Assembly: GCA_965216945.1 (NCBI GenBank)
Contig: CBDCGU010000003.1
Location: 682,001-746,000, forward strand
Reading direction: 5' to 3'
Source: DATHZQ01 sp965216945
Lineage (GTDB): Bacteria > Actinomycetota > Acidimicrobiia > Spongiisociales > UBA5794
Length of the DNA stretch: 64,000 nt
Positions 57,022 through 64,000 of the stretch are shown one piece after another; the stretch's first letter is position 1, and each line of letters starts with the position of its first letter. A model generated the notes under the pieces. The model ran no database searches. It saw only the letters and a list, made by a program, of their open reading frames with translations, and was not told where the DNA came from. Position numbers and translations under genes: made by a program.

Positions 57022-58535
57022 GCTCCAACCATCCTCGATTCGCCGGACGCCAGGGCCATCACGGACTTCTCGTCGGCCACATCCGCATTGAGCGTGCCGA
57101 CGATGCGACCGTCTCGAACGACATGGATGACGTCCGATAGCTCGAGCAGTTCGGGCAGATCAGAGCTGACCACGAGTACTGCAGCCCCGCCATCGGCCAG
57201 GTCCCTCACCAGGCGATGGATTTCGGCCTTGGCTCCAACATCGACACCGCGGGTCGGCTCGTCCAGGATGATGACCTTCGGTTCCCGGCCCAGCCATTTG
57301 GCGAGGACGACCTTCTGTTGGTTGCCTCCGCTGAAGTCGCCTGCCGCACGCTCGATCTCGGGGGGCCGCAGCCCCACTGCGTCGGCCAGGTCCTTGGCGA
57401 ACGTGGAGATCTTGCGTGGCAGGAGCACGTAATTGTTCGACAGCGTTTGGCGGTTGGGCAGGGTGATGTTGTCGGCCACGGTCATCGTCAATGCCAGGCC
57501 GTCGGTTCTCCGTTCTTCCGGCACGTAGGCAACGCCGTCCACGATGGCCTTTCGGTAGCCGGTGATTCGCATCGTGGCGCCGTCGGCCCGAATCGTCACC
57601 TCCCCTGCCGTCCTGATATCCGCACCGATCATGGCTCGGATGAGCTCGGTCCGGCCGGCTCCGACAAGACCGCCCAGTCCCACGATCTGTCCCGCCCGCA
57701 CTTCGAGGTCGACGCCGTTCACGCCATCGGCTTCGACCCCGCGTGCACTGAGTACGACGTCGCCGAAGTCCTCGACCGAGCGATGCGTTTGCATCACCGC
57801 CTTGAGCTCTCGGCCGACCATCATGTCAACGAGGTCAGAGGGTGTGATCTCGGCGAGGGACGCCGACCCGACATGCTTGCCGTCCCGCATCACGGTGACG
57901 CTGTCGCATATCGCAAAGATCTCGGGTATCCGATGCGAGATGTAGATGATGGCCATGCCATTTGCGGCCAACCGCTTGAGCATGTCGAGCAAATAGTCCG
58001 TCTCCGCAGGCGTGAGTGTGGCAGTCGGCTCGTCGAGGATGAGGATTCGAGGTTTGCGGGCGACAGCGCGGGCGATCTCGACGAACTGGCGGAGCGCCAC
58101 CGACAATCGGACGACGGGCTCGTCGAGGTCTACCTGGACGTTGATCTCCTCGAGCGCTTCTCCTGCCACCCTCTTGAGTTCTCGTTTGTCGATGATGCCC
58201 GACTTCGCCGGGGTGAATCCGAGATTGATGTTCTCGGCCACGGTCATCTCCGGCACCAGACTGAGCTCTTGGTGGACGAGTGCGATGCCTGCTTCGAGAG
58301 CAGCTCGGGCGCCGCCCTCGAGCTTCTGTCCCGCCACCAACACCTCACCGCCCGACGGGACCAGGATCCCCGCAAGGACTCGCATGAGCGTTGACTTCCC
58401 TGCACCGTTCTCTCCGACCAGCGCATGGATCTCGCCAGGTGAAACCGCGAGGCTGACGTCGTCGACGGCGAAGACGCCGCCAAAGTGTTTCTTGATGTTG
58501 CGTGCTTCGATGATCGGAGGCGGCCGCTCACTCAT
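57018..58535 (-). CDS. Sugar ABC importer ATP-binding protein (RbsA/MglA type)
   Basis: A 505-residue tandem ATPase. The first domain has Walker A GENGAGKST, a non-canonical signature region RLSVALRQF, and Walker B LILDEPTATLT. The second has a degenerate Walker A GLVGAGRTE, signature FSGGNQQK and LDEPTRGVDVG. This asymmetry is usual in RbsA/MglA. It is the first gene of the importer operon, and a CAAACGTTTG palindrome lies 54 bp upstream. ATG 58535 is supported by GAGG at a somewhat long 11-nt distance; the extension to 58760 lacks support. Confidence 0.94.
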   Translation of the reverse strand: MSERPPPIIEARNIKKHFGGVFAVDDVSLAVSPGEIHALVGENGAGKSTLMRVLAGILVPSGGEVLVAGQKLEGGARAALEAGIALVHQELSLVPEMTVAENINLGFTPAKSGIIDKRELKRVAGEALEEINVQVDLDEPVVRLSVALRQFVEIARAVARKPRILILDEPTATLTPAETDYLLDMLKRLAANGMAIIYISHRIPEIFAICDSVTVMRDGKHVGSASLAEITPSDLVDMMVGRELKAVMQTHRSVEDFGDVVLSARGVEADGVNGVDLEVRAGQIVGLGGLVGAGRTELIRAMIGADIRTAGEVTIRADGATMRITGYRKAIVDGVAYVPEERRTDGLALTMTVADNITLPNRQTLSNNYVLLPRKISTFAKDLADAVGLRPPEIERAAGDFSGGNQQKVVLAKWLGREPKVIILDEPTRGVDVGAKAEIHRLVRDLADGGAAVLVVSSDLPELLELSDVIHVVRDGRIVGTLNADVADEKSVMALASGESRMVGA

Positions 58536-58588
58536 GCGTTGCTGGACCTCCCGTGTGGGCACGAGCCGTACTCTTCGTTCGAGTTGTT

Positions 58589-58598
58589 CAAACGTTTG
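58589..58598. promoter_or_regulatory. LacI-type operator upstream of the sugar importer operon
   Basis: CAAACGTTTG is a perfect 10-bp palindrome with a central CG, the form bound by many LacI-family repressors. It lies 54 bp before the ATPase start codon. Identical sites occur at 61290 and 61315, and a related one at 58844. The rest of the 350-bp spacer (58536-58885) holds no gene. Confidence 0.65.
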
Positions 58599-58810
58599 CC
58601 ACTCACGCCCGGAATCTTCGTCTAGTTGATGGCTACCTGTCAACTGGTCATTGTCGAATACCGGCAGATCGCAACCAGAGCGCCGGATGACAGGGTGGAC
58701 GGGGTCATCGCGACCGTCGTCGAGATCCTTGCCTCGTTGGGGCCTCCACCCATTGCCCAATGGATTGCGGGCACAGACAGCGGCGAAGCCGGGGCCGGTG
58801 CCGATTCCTA

Positions 58811-58855
58811 TTGTGTCGCCTCTGTCATCTTCCTAGGGTGACGGCAAGCGTTTGC
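58811..58855 (+). promoter_or_regulatory. Promoter and operator of the TreT-like gene
   Basis: TTGTGT (58811-58816) and TAGGGT (58834-58839) are 17 bp apart. GCAAGCGTTTGC (58844-58855), one base from a palindrome, begins 4 bp after the -10 and covers the expected start site, a classic repression position. Confidence 0.6.
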
Positions 58856-58885
58856 AGAGCCGCTGCGGGCGGGAGGTAGGCCGGC

Positions 58886-60115
58886 GTGACGCCGTCAGAG
58901 CATGTTCGTCTCGAGGAGTACCGTCCCCTGGTCGGCGATGAGATCGTCGACCGCATCCGGGACAAGGCGAGACCGTTGCGCGGCATCCGGATCGCACACA
59001 TGAACTCGACATACTTCGCGGGGGGCGTGGTCGAGATCCTGCTCTCGCTGAGCGAACTGCAGACCCAATTGGGAATCCGGACGGATTGGCGCTTGCTCCG
59101 CGGATCGCCGGACTTCTTCGAGGTCACGCGAGAGATGCACGATGCGATGCAGGCTGGAGCGATGGAGCTCACGGACGACAAGCTCCGGACGTACGAGCGC
59201 GTCATCGCCGGCGATGCGAGCAGGAACATCCTCGATCACGACGTGGTCTACATGCACGACCACCACACGATGGGCATGGTTTCGCACTTCGAGAAGAACG
59301 GTCGGTGGATCTGGCGCTGCCATCTCGACTTGACCGCGCCTCATCCTGACCTCATTCACTATCTGTCGAAGTACGCCGAGCAATACGACGCGGTCGTTTG
59401 CATTCTCGACGAGTACAAGCAGGACGCCTTCACGGTGCCGCAGTACTCGATCCTCCCCGCGATCGATCCGTTCCGGCAGAAGAACCAGACGTTCGACCGA
59501 GCGACTGTCCTCGAGCGCCTCGAGATGCACGGGATACCGACAGACCGACCGATCGTCACCCAGATCTCACGGTTCGACCAGTGGAAGGATCCCCACGGTG
59601 TGGTTGACGCCTTCGAGCTTGCGAGCCAGGACGTCGATGCCACCCTGGTGATGGTGGGGAACAGGCCGTCGGACGACCCTGAGGAGAATGAGCTCCTCGA
59701 CCGGCTCCTCGAACGTCGCAGCAATCGGGTGCTCGTCCTCGACGGTACGGACCAGCTGCTCGTCGCGGCGTTGCAGCAACACGCAACGGTCGTTTTGCAG
59801 AAGTCGATTCGGGAGGGATTCGGACTCACGGTGTCCGAAGCTCTGTGGAAGGGAACGCCGGTGATCGGAGGGAACGTAGGCGGCATACCGCAACAGATCG
59901 ATCACGGGCTCACCGGGTACTTGGTGGACTCTCCCGAGGAGGCTGCGCAGTGGATCGTCGAACTCGTCAGCGACCCGGACAAAGCCGCCGAGATGGGCGA
60001 GCGGGGCCGCAAAACCGTGCGAAACAAGTTCCTGATGACCCGCCTGTTCGAAAACCACCTCGACATGCTCCACGAGCTGGATGCGGGTTCACCTGGATCA
60101 CGGGCATCACGATGA
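58886..60115 (+). CDS. TreT-like GT4 glycosyltransferase (trehalose synthase family)
   Basis: A 409-residue GT-B glycosyltransferase that resembles TreT, the trehalose glycosyltransferring synthase. Signs are HMNSTYFAGGVVEIL near the N-terminus, DHDVVYMHDHHTMGM, ISRFDQWKDPHGVVDAF, and QKSIREGFGLTVSEALWKG with the Glu-x7-Glu donor motif. TreT makes or breaks trehalose using nucleotide-glucose. It starts at GTG 58886 with GGGAGG 9 nt upstream. The operator over its promoter places it under the LacI protein encoded next. A related alpha-glucoside is an alternative substrate. Confidence 0.85.
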   Translation: MTPSEHVRLEEYRPLVGDEIVDRIRDKARPLRGIRIAHMNSTYFAGGVVEILLSLSELQTQLGIRTDWRLLRGSPDFFEVTREMHDAMQAGAMELTDDKLRTYERVIAGDASRNILDHDVVYMHDHHTMGMVSHFEKNGRWIWRCHLDLTAPHPDLIHYLSKYAEQYDAVVCILDEYKQDAFTVPQYSILPAIDPFRQKNQTFDRATVLERLEMHGIPTDRPIVTQISRFDQWKDPHGVVDAFELASQDVDATLVMVGNRPSDDPEENELLDRLLERRSNRVLVLDGTDQLLVAALQQHATVVLQKSIREGFGLTVSEALWKGTPVIGGNVGGIPQQIDHGLTGYLVDSPEEAAQWIVELVSDPDKAAEMGERGRKTVRNKFLMTRLFENHLDMLHELDAGSPGSRASR

Positions 60116-60220
60116 AGATCTGACGATGCTCGCCGTCCCTCCAACCTCTCCGCCACGGCTACGTTGCTCGAGAACGCCGCAGACAGACCTCGGAGAGTCA
60201 TCGTGGTGAAGGACAACCCA

Positions 60221-61243
60221 ATGACCGACGGTTGGTCGGGCAGCGTGACGCTCCACGACGTGGCGCGCGCCGCCGACGTCCACCCGTCCACCGTCTCGCG
60301 TGCTCTCGACCCTGTCATGTACGAGCGGGTGAAGGAATCCACGCGGCATCGGATCATCGAGATTGCGGACCGCCTCGGGTACCGCCCCGACATGGTGGCG
60401 AGAAGCCTGCGCAGTGGGAAGACCGGGACCATCGGCGTGATCGCCGCGGACCTCGGCAACACTTTCGTCACGCCCATCATCCACGGGATCGCAGCTGCGC
60501 TCGAGCCTGCGGGGATGATGCCCACGGTGGCCGAGACCCAGGACGATCACGCCAGGATGGTCAACATCTTGGATCACATGATCAGCCGCCGCATGGACGG
60601 CATCGTGGCCCTGGCCGCCAGACAAGCCGACCAGCAGGCCCTCGAGTCTGCCAACGCGGTCGTGCCGGTGGTCCTGGCGGGGCGGCCTCTCGACGACACC
60701 GGGCTGCGGCAGGTCGTACACGACAACGAGCAGGGCGGGCGGCTCGTCGCAGAGCACCTGCACGGTCTCGGACACAGGCTGGTGGCTCAGCTGCGGGGCC
60801 CCGACGACGTGGCCAACTTCCCGCGCCGGGCGAAGGGCTTCTCGTCGGTCGTGGAGGCGGCCGGAATGGAGGAGGCCACGATCGCGGACTGCGCCGAGCG
60901 TCCCGTCATCGATGAGGGGAACCGGCTCATGGAGGCCCTTCTCGACAGCTCACCTGAGCTTCCCACCGCCGTGTTCGCCCACAACGATCTGATGGCCCTC
61001 GGCGCGATCAGATCGCTGCGCGAGCGCGGAATCCGTGTTCCCGACGACATGTCTCTCGTCGGATACAACGACCTCCCCACGGTGGGGTACCTCTCGCCGC
61101 CACTCACGACTGTCCGCTACCAGAGCTTCGAGGTCGGCCGGCGGGCCGGAGGGACGATGATCCAGGTTCTGGCCGGAGAGGCGACCGAGAACCTCTGGCT
61201 GGAACCTTCCCTGGTGTCCCGCGGCTCGACGCGGCGGGTCTGA
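60221..61243 (+). CDS. LacI-family transcriptional regulator
   Basis: A 340-residue regulator with an N-terminal helix-turn-helix and hinge (TLHDVARAADVHPSTVSRAL, then RPDMVARSLRSG) and a sugar-binding core (TGTIGVIAADLGNTF, FAHNDLMALGAIRSLRERG, SLVGYNDL, PLTTVRYQS). ATG 60221 has AAGGA seven bases upstream; the frame to 60164 has no support. CG-centred palindromes at 58589, 58844, 61290 and 61315 are its likely targets. These cover the importer, the glycosyltransferase and the M24/E1 operon. The inducer is unknown. Confidence 0.92.
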   Translation: MTDGWSGSVTLHDVARAADVHPSTVSRALDPVMYERVKESTRHRIIEIADRLGYRPDMVARSLRSGKTGTIGVIAADLGNTFVTPIIHGIAAALEPAGMMPTVAETQDDHARMVNILDHMISRRMDGIVALAARQADQQALESANAVVPVVLAGRPLDDTGLRQVVHDNEQGGRLVAEHLHGLGHRLVAQLRGPDDVANFPRRAKGFSSVVEAAGMEEATIADCAERPVIDEGNRLMEALLDSSPELPTAVFAHNDLMALGAIRSLRERGIRVPDDMSLVGYNDLPTVGYLSPPLTTVRYQSFEVGRRAGGTMIQVLAGEATENLWLEPSLVSRGSTRRV

Positions 61244-61259
61244 GCCGGATCACAGCCCT

Positions 61260-61324
61260 TTGACATTTGCGTCGTGAGCGCCCAAAATCCAAACGTTTGC
61301 ATGATCTGGTCGTCCAAACGTTTG
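61260..61324 (+). promoter_or_regulatory. Promoter and double LacI-type operator of the M24/E1 operon
   Basis: TTGACA (61260-61265) and CAAAAT (61283-61288) are 17 bp apart. CAAACGTTTG occurs at 61290-61299 and again at 61315-61324, 25 bp on. The flanks are also alike (TCCAAACGTTTGCAT in both). Confidence 0.7.
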
Positions 61325-61374
61325 CATTCTCGCCGACGTGGGGCGGCCGGGGAGGCCACGGTACAGGAGGTCAC

Positions 61375-62628
61375 ATGGACGAGTTCCCCGTAGCGACGAC
61401 CCCGTCACCAGGGCTGATGGCTGTCGATTGGGAGGAGCGGGTCGACTTCGACCGGCTGCGGGAATACCGGCTCGCCCGGGTCCGCGAGCAGCTGGACCAA
61501 TCCGCGCTCGGTGCGCTCCTGCTCTTCGAGACGTCCAACATCCGCTATGCGACATCGACCAACATCGGCTACTGGGGTTTCAACAAGACGGAGCGCTATG
61601 CACTGATCACGCGGACCGGTGGCCCCTACATCTGGGACTTCGGTTCGGCGGCAAAGGCACACCGCCTCCAACTCCCCTCGCTCTACGACCGCGACAACTC
61701 CCGGGCAGGAAACCTCGGGCTTCAGGGAGCCATCGCACCCACCTCCGGGCTTCCCGAGCGAGCCGTGCAGGAGCTGATCGGCGTGCTGCAGGACGACGGC
61801 GTCGGCGGGATGCCGATCGGCGTCGACGTAGCCGAGGCGGTCTTCTTCCTCCAACTGCAGACGGCGGGTCTCGAGGTGCGCGACGGCCAGGCCTCGATGA
61901 TGCTGGCCAGGGAGATCAAGAGCCAGGACGAGATCATGCTCCTCACACAGGCGTGTGCCATGGTCGACGGGGTCTATCAAGATATCTTCGAAGCGCTGAA
62001 ACCGGGCGTACGAGAATCGGACATCGTTGCGCTCGCCCATGCCCGGCTCTTCGAGATGGGCTCCGAGTTCGTCGAGGCGATCAACTCGATCGCCGGTGAG
62101 AGGTGCAGCCCTCACCCCCACGTGTTCTCAGATCGTCTCATTCGACCGGGTGACCAGGCGTACTTCGACATCATCCACGCCTTCAACGGCTACCGGACTT
62201 GCTACTACCGCACGTTCGTGGTCGGCCGCGCCACCCAGGCCCATCGTGATGCCTTCAAGCAATGCCGCGAGTGGATGGACGCCGCCATCGAATTGGTCAA
62301 GGTGGGCAACACCACCGATCAGATCGCTCGCGTCTGGCCGGAAGCGCACGAGTTCGGCTTCGAGGACGAGATGGACGCCTTCGGTCTCCAGTTCGGTCAC
62401 GGTGTCGGAGTGGGGCTCCACGAGCGGCCCATCATCAGCCGACTCAACTCGCTCGACCAGCCGGTGGAGATCAAGGAGGGCATGGTGTTCGCCCTCGAGA
62501 CCTACGCCCCGGCCGACGACGGCCGTTCGGCGGCCCGCATCGAGGAGGAGATCGTGGTCACGGCCGAAGGACCCAAGGTGATCACGCTGTTCCCCTGCGA
62601 AGAGCTCATGGTCGCGAATGCGTACTGA
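61375..62628 (+). CDS. M24-fold (Xaa-Pro peptidase/creatinase-like) protein with Asp-to-Cys ligand change
   Basis: A 417-residue pita-bread-fold protein with the N-terminal domain typical of the prolidase/creatinase branch (LLLFETSNIRYATSTNIGYW). The C-terminal metal site aligns as Asp265 (YFDII), Cys276 where the second Asp is expected (GYRTCYYRT), His342 (FGHGVGVGLHE), Glu375 (ALETY) and Glu390 (RIEEE). Loss of one Asp argues against an ordinary two-metal aminopeptidase. Other reactions, such as those of creatinase-like enzymes, are possible. AGGAGG precedes ATG 61375. It is co-transcribed with the E1 genes after a 9-bp gap. Confidence 0.85.
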   Translation: MDEFPVATTPSPGLMAVDWEERVDFDRLREYRLARVREQLDQSALGALLLFETSNIRYATSTNIGYWGFNKTERYALITRTGGPYIWDFGSAAKAHRLQLPSLYDRDNSRAGNLGLQGAIAPTSGLPERAVQELIGVLQDDGVGGMPIGVDVAEAVFFLQLQTAGLEVRDGQASMMLAREIKSQDEIMLLTQACAMVDGVYQDIFEALKPGVRESDIVALAHARLFEMGSEFVEAINSIAGERCSPHPHVFSDRLIRPGDQAYFDIIHAFNGYRTCYYRTFVVGRATQAHRDAFKQCREWMDAAIELVKVGNTTDQIARVWPEAHEFGFEDEMDAFGLQFGHGVGVGLHERPIISRLNSLDQPVEIKEGMVFALETYAPADDGRSAARIEEEIVVTAEGPKVITLFPCEELMVANAY

Positions 62629-62637
62629 GGCCCGGGT

Positions 62638-63702
62638 GTGACGACCACGCCCACCCACGAACAGTACGGGAATCACCCTCCGACGCTGCCCAAGCCGGTC
62701 GACGAATCGAACGATCGACTCCCCATCGATCGTGACGTCCGTCTGCGGCTCTACAGGCTTCAGCACGAGCTGCGACAGTTCGAGAAGCGGGCCTATGACC
62801 TGTTCATGCGAGGCCTGGTGAAGGGCACGAGCCATTTGTCCCTGGGTCAGGAAGCGATTGCGGCCGGGTTCGCCGTCGCCATGCAGCCCGGCGACTGGAC
62901 TTTCGCCACCTACCGCGGACACGCTCACACCCTCGCCCGCGGGGTTCCCCCGACCGCCGTCATGGCCGAGCTCCTCGGACGCGAGAACGGTCTCCTCAAG
63001 GGGAAAGGCGGGTCGATGCACCTCACCAGCGTGGAACACGGTGTGATGGGGAGCTACGCCATCATCGGGGCGCATCTCTGCGTGGCCAATGGTGCGGCGT
63101 GGACGGCCCAATACCGGGGCACCGATCAGGTGGCGGTTGCCTTCTTCGGCGACGGGACGACGAACATCGGTGCGTTCCACGAGGCGGTGAACTTCGCCAG
63201 CGTGTGGAACCTCCCGACGGTGTTCGTGTGCGAGAACAACCTGTACATGGAGTACACCCCCATCCGCGACGTCGTCCCGATCGAGAACCCCGCGGCCGAT
63301 CGGGCTCCGGCGTATGGGCTGGAGCCGATCATCGTCGACGGCAACGACGCAGACGCCGTCTATCAGGTCGCCTCCCGAGCCCTGGCGCGTGCTCGGGAAG
63401 GCGGTGGACCCTCGCTCATCGAAGCCCAGACGTATCGCCACGGTGGCCACAGCCGCGCCGACCCCGGCAAGTACCGGCCCCAAGAGGAGGTCGATGCGTG
63501 GCTCGAGCGCGATCCGATTCCCATGTACCACGAGCGGCTCCTCCGTCTCGGCGTGGACGAGAGTGAGCTGGCGGCGATCACCATGGACGTGGCGGCGCTG
63601 GTGGACAGGGCCACAGAGGAGGCCATCGCCGGCCCCGAGCCGAGCACCGATCTGGTGTTCCAAGACGTGTGGGCAGACGGAGGGTGGTCGTGGCGCAGCT
63701 GA
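62638..63702 (+). CDS. 2-oxoacid dehydrogenase E1 component, alpha subunit
   Basis: A 354-residue thiamine-diphosphate enzyme subunit of the pyruvate/acetoin dehydrogenase type. It has GTSHLSLGQEA, YRGHAHTLARG, KGGSMHL, the TPP motif FFGDGTTNIGAFHEAVNFA...ENN, and RHGGHSRADP at the phosphorylation-loop position. It decarboxylates a 2-oxo acid or acetoin-like compound with its beta subunit, encoded next. No E2 or E3 gene is seen before the window ends. It starts at GTG 62638, 9 bp after the M24 gene, with only a weak ribosome site. Confidence 0.92.
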   Translation: MTTTPTHEQYGNHPPTLPKPVDESNDRLPIDRDVRLRLYRLQHELRQFEKRAYDLFMRGLVKGTSHLSLGQEAIAAGFAVAMQPGDWTFATYRGHAHTLARGVPPTAVMAELLGRENGLLKGKGGSMHLTSVEHGVMGSYAIIGAHLCVANGAAWTAQYRGTDQVAVAFFGDGTTNIGAFHEAVNFASVWNLPTVFVCENNLYMEYTPIRDVVPIENPAADRAPAYGLEPIIVDGNDADAVYQVASRALARAREGGGPSLIEAQTYRHGGHSRADPGKYRPQEEVDAWLERDPIPMYHERLLRLGVDESELAAITMDVAALVDRATEEAIAGPEPSTDLVFQDVWADGGWSWRS

Positions 63703-64000
63703 CCTACCGGGATGCCGTGGCCATCGCCATCGCACAGGAGATGGAGCGCGATCCCGACGTCGTGTTCCTGGGCGAGGACGTGGCGGGGGCCGGAGGTGTC
63801 TTCAAGGCGACCACCGGCCTGCTCGAGCGCTTCGGCCCCGAGCGGGTCCGGGACACTCCGATCTCCGAGCAGGCCATCCTCGGAGCTGCGATGGGAGCGG
63901 CCATGACCGGATTGCGGCCCATCGCCGAGATCATGTTCAGCGATTTCCTTGCGGTGTGCTGGGACATCGTCGCCAACGAGATCGCCAAGAGTCGTTACAT
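63690..64000 (+). CDS. 2-oxoacid dehydrogenase E1 component, beta subunit (partial)
   Basis: The reading frame from GTG 63690 is open to the window edge (103 codons). It gives LTYRDAVAIAIAQEME, VFLGEDVAGAGGVFKAT, TPISEQAILGAAMGAAMTG and PIAEIMFSDFLAVCWD. These are the N-terminal motifs of pyruvate/acetoin dehydrogenase E1 beta, including the Glu of SEQ that activates thiamine diphosphate. GGAGGG lies 5 nt before the GTG. The start overlaps the alpha gene by 13 nt. The C-terminal two thirds lie outside the window. Confidence 0.9.
   Translation, partial: MAQLTYRDAVAIAIAQEMERDPDVVFLGEDVAGAGGVFKATTGLLERFGPERVRDTPISEQAILGAAMGAAMTGLRPIAEIMFSDFLAVCWDIVANEIAKSRY

Noticed and set aside
61375..62628. 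Calling the M24 protein a DMSP lyase (DddP) or ectoine hydrolase (DoeA).
   Set aside because: The N-terminal motif is suggestive, but the metal ligands differ from what I recall for DddP and no DMSP or ectoine genes are nearby.
1..64000. tRNA, rRNA, riboswitches, insertion sequences, toxin-antitoxin pairs or phage genes.
   Set aside because: None was recognised on either strand by reading; a covariance-model search would be needed to exclude small RNAs.

Overview
The window is high-GC DNA (roughly two thirds G+C by eye) from an actinobacterium. An Acidimicrobiia-like member is my best guess. It rests on the Thr-rich linkers after lipoprotein cysteines, the many GTG starts, the ECF sigma and CadI-like genes, and a recurring -10 hexamer TANNNT placed 6-7 nt before start codons, which implies leaderless mRNAs. 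No rRNA, tRNA, insertion sequence, prophage or CRISPR array was recognised. About 53 genes cover most of the sequence; the last one runs off the right edge.

Layout, left half. Bases 1-485 hold a 130-bp-period direct repeat and a run of six hairpins behind a heterodimeric ABC exporter (486-4102). Next come a PQQ-propeller lipoprotein, an exonuclease/endonuclease/phosphatase-fold protein, a small zinc-finger protein, an HtrA protease and an M3 oligopeptidase (4136-10182). A BCCT carrier sits with an orphan ProX-type betaine-binding lipoprotein (10346-13222). An AlkB-like dioxygenase and a kelch/ECF-sigma/anti-sigma-like operon follow. The menaquinone block (18193-29076) carries menE, menB, menA, menD and menF, interrupted by a TetR/CoA-ligase pair and a PfkB kinase. 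menC and menG are not in the window.

Layout, right half. From 29105 there are a GNAT plus ADP-forming acyl-CoA synthetase fusion, a lamin-tail-like lipoprotein, a 70-bp tandem repeat, a CadI-like enzyme, a two-component system with a divergent secreted protein, an ABC-F protein, an SGNH lipoprotein, an LLM oxidoreductase, a FabH-like synthase, an MFS carrier, an MBL-rhodanese protein, a nitrobindin-like protein, and an SDR with a glutamine-synthetase-like ligase. A sulfotransferase and an 880-residue fusion (two cNMP-fold domains, a PlsC-like acyltransferase and an SGNH esterase) follow.

The last 12 kb is a carbohydrate locus. It contains a ThuA-like protein, a hydroxyisobutyrate-dehydrogenase-family enzyme, a remnant of an SDR gene, and an RbsA/RbsC-type ABC importer with a binding lipoprotein. 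One permease carries an N-terminal SnoaL/NTF2-like domain. It also contains a TreT-like glycosyltransferase, a LacI regulator, an M24-fold protein with a substituted metal ligand, and the E1 alpha and beta subunits of a 2-oxoacid dehydrogenase. Palindromes related to CAAACGTTTG lie at the promoters of the importer, the glycosyltransferase and the M24/E1 operon, so the LacI protein probably controls the three units together.

The most unusual items are the 880-residue fusion, the SnoaL-permease fusion, the M24 Asp-to-Cys change, the BCCT/ProX pair, and the repeat regions at 1-475 and 32628-32867. All assignments come from reading motifs; no database search was possible.
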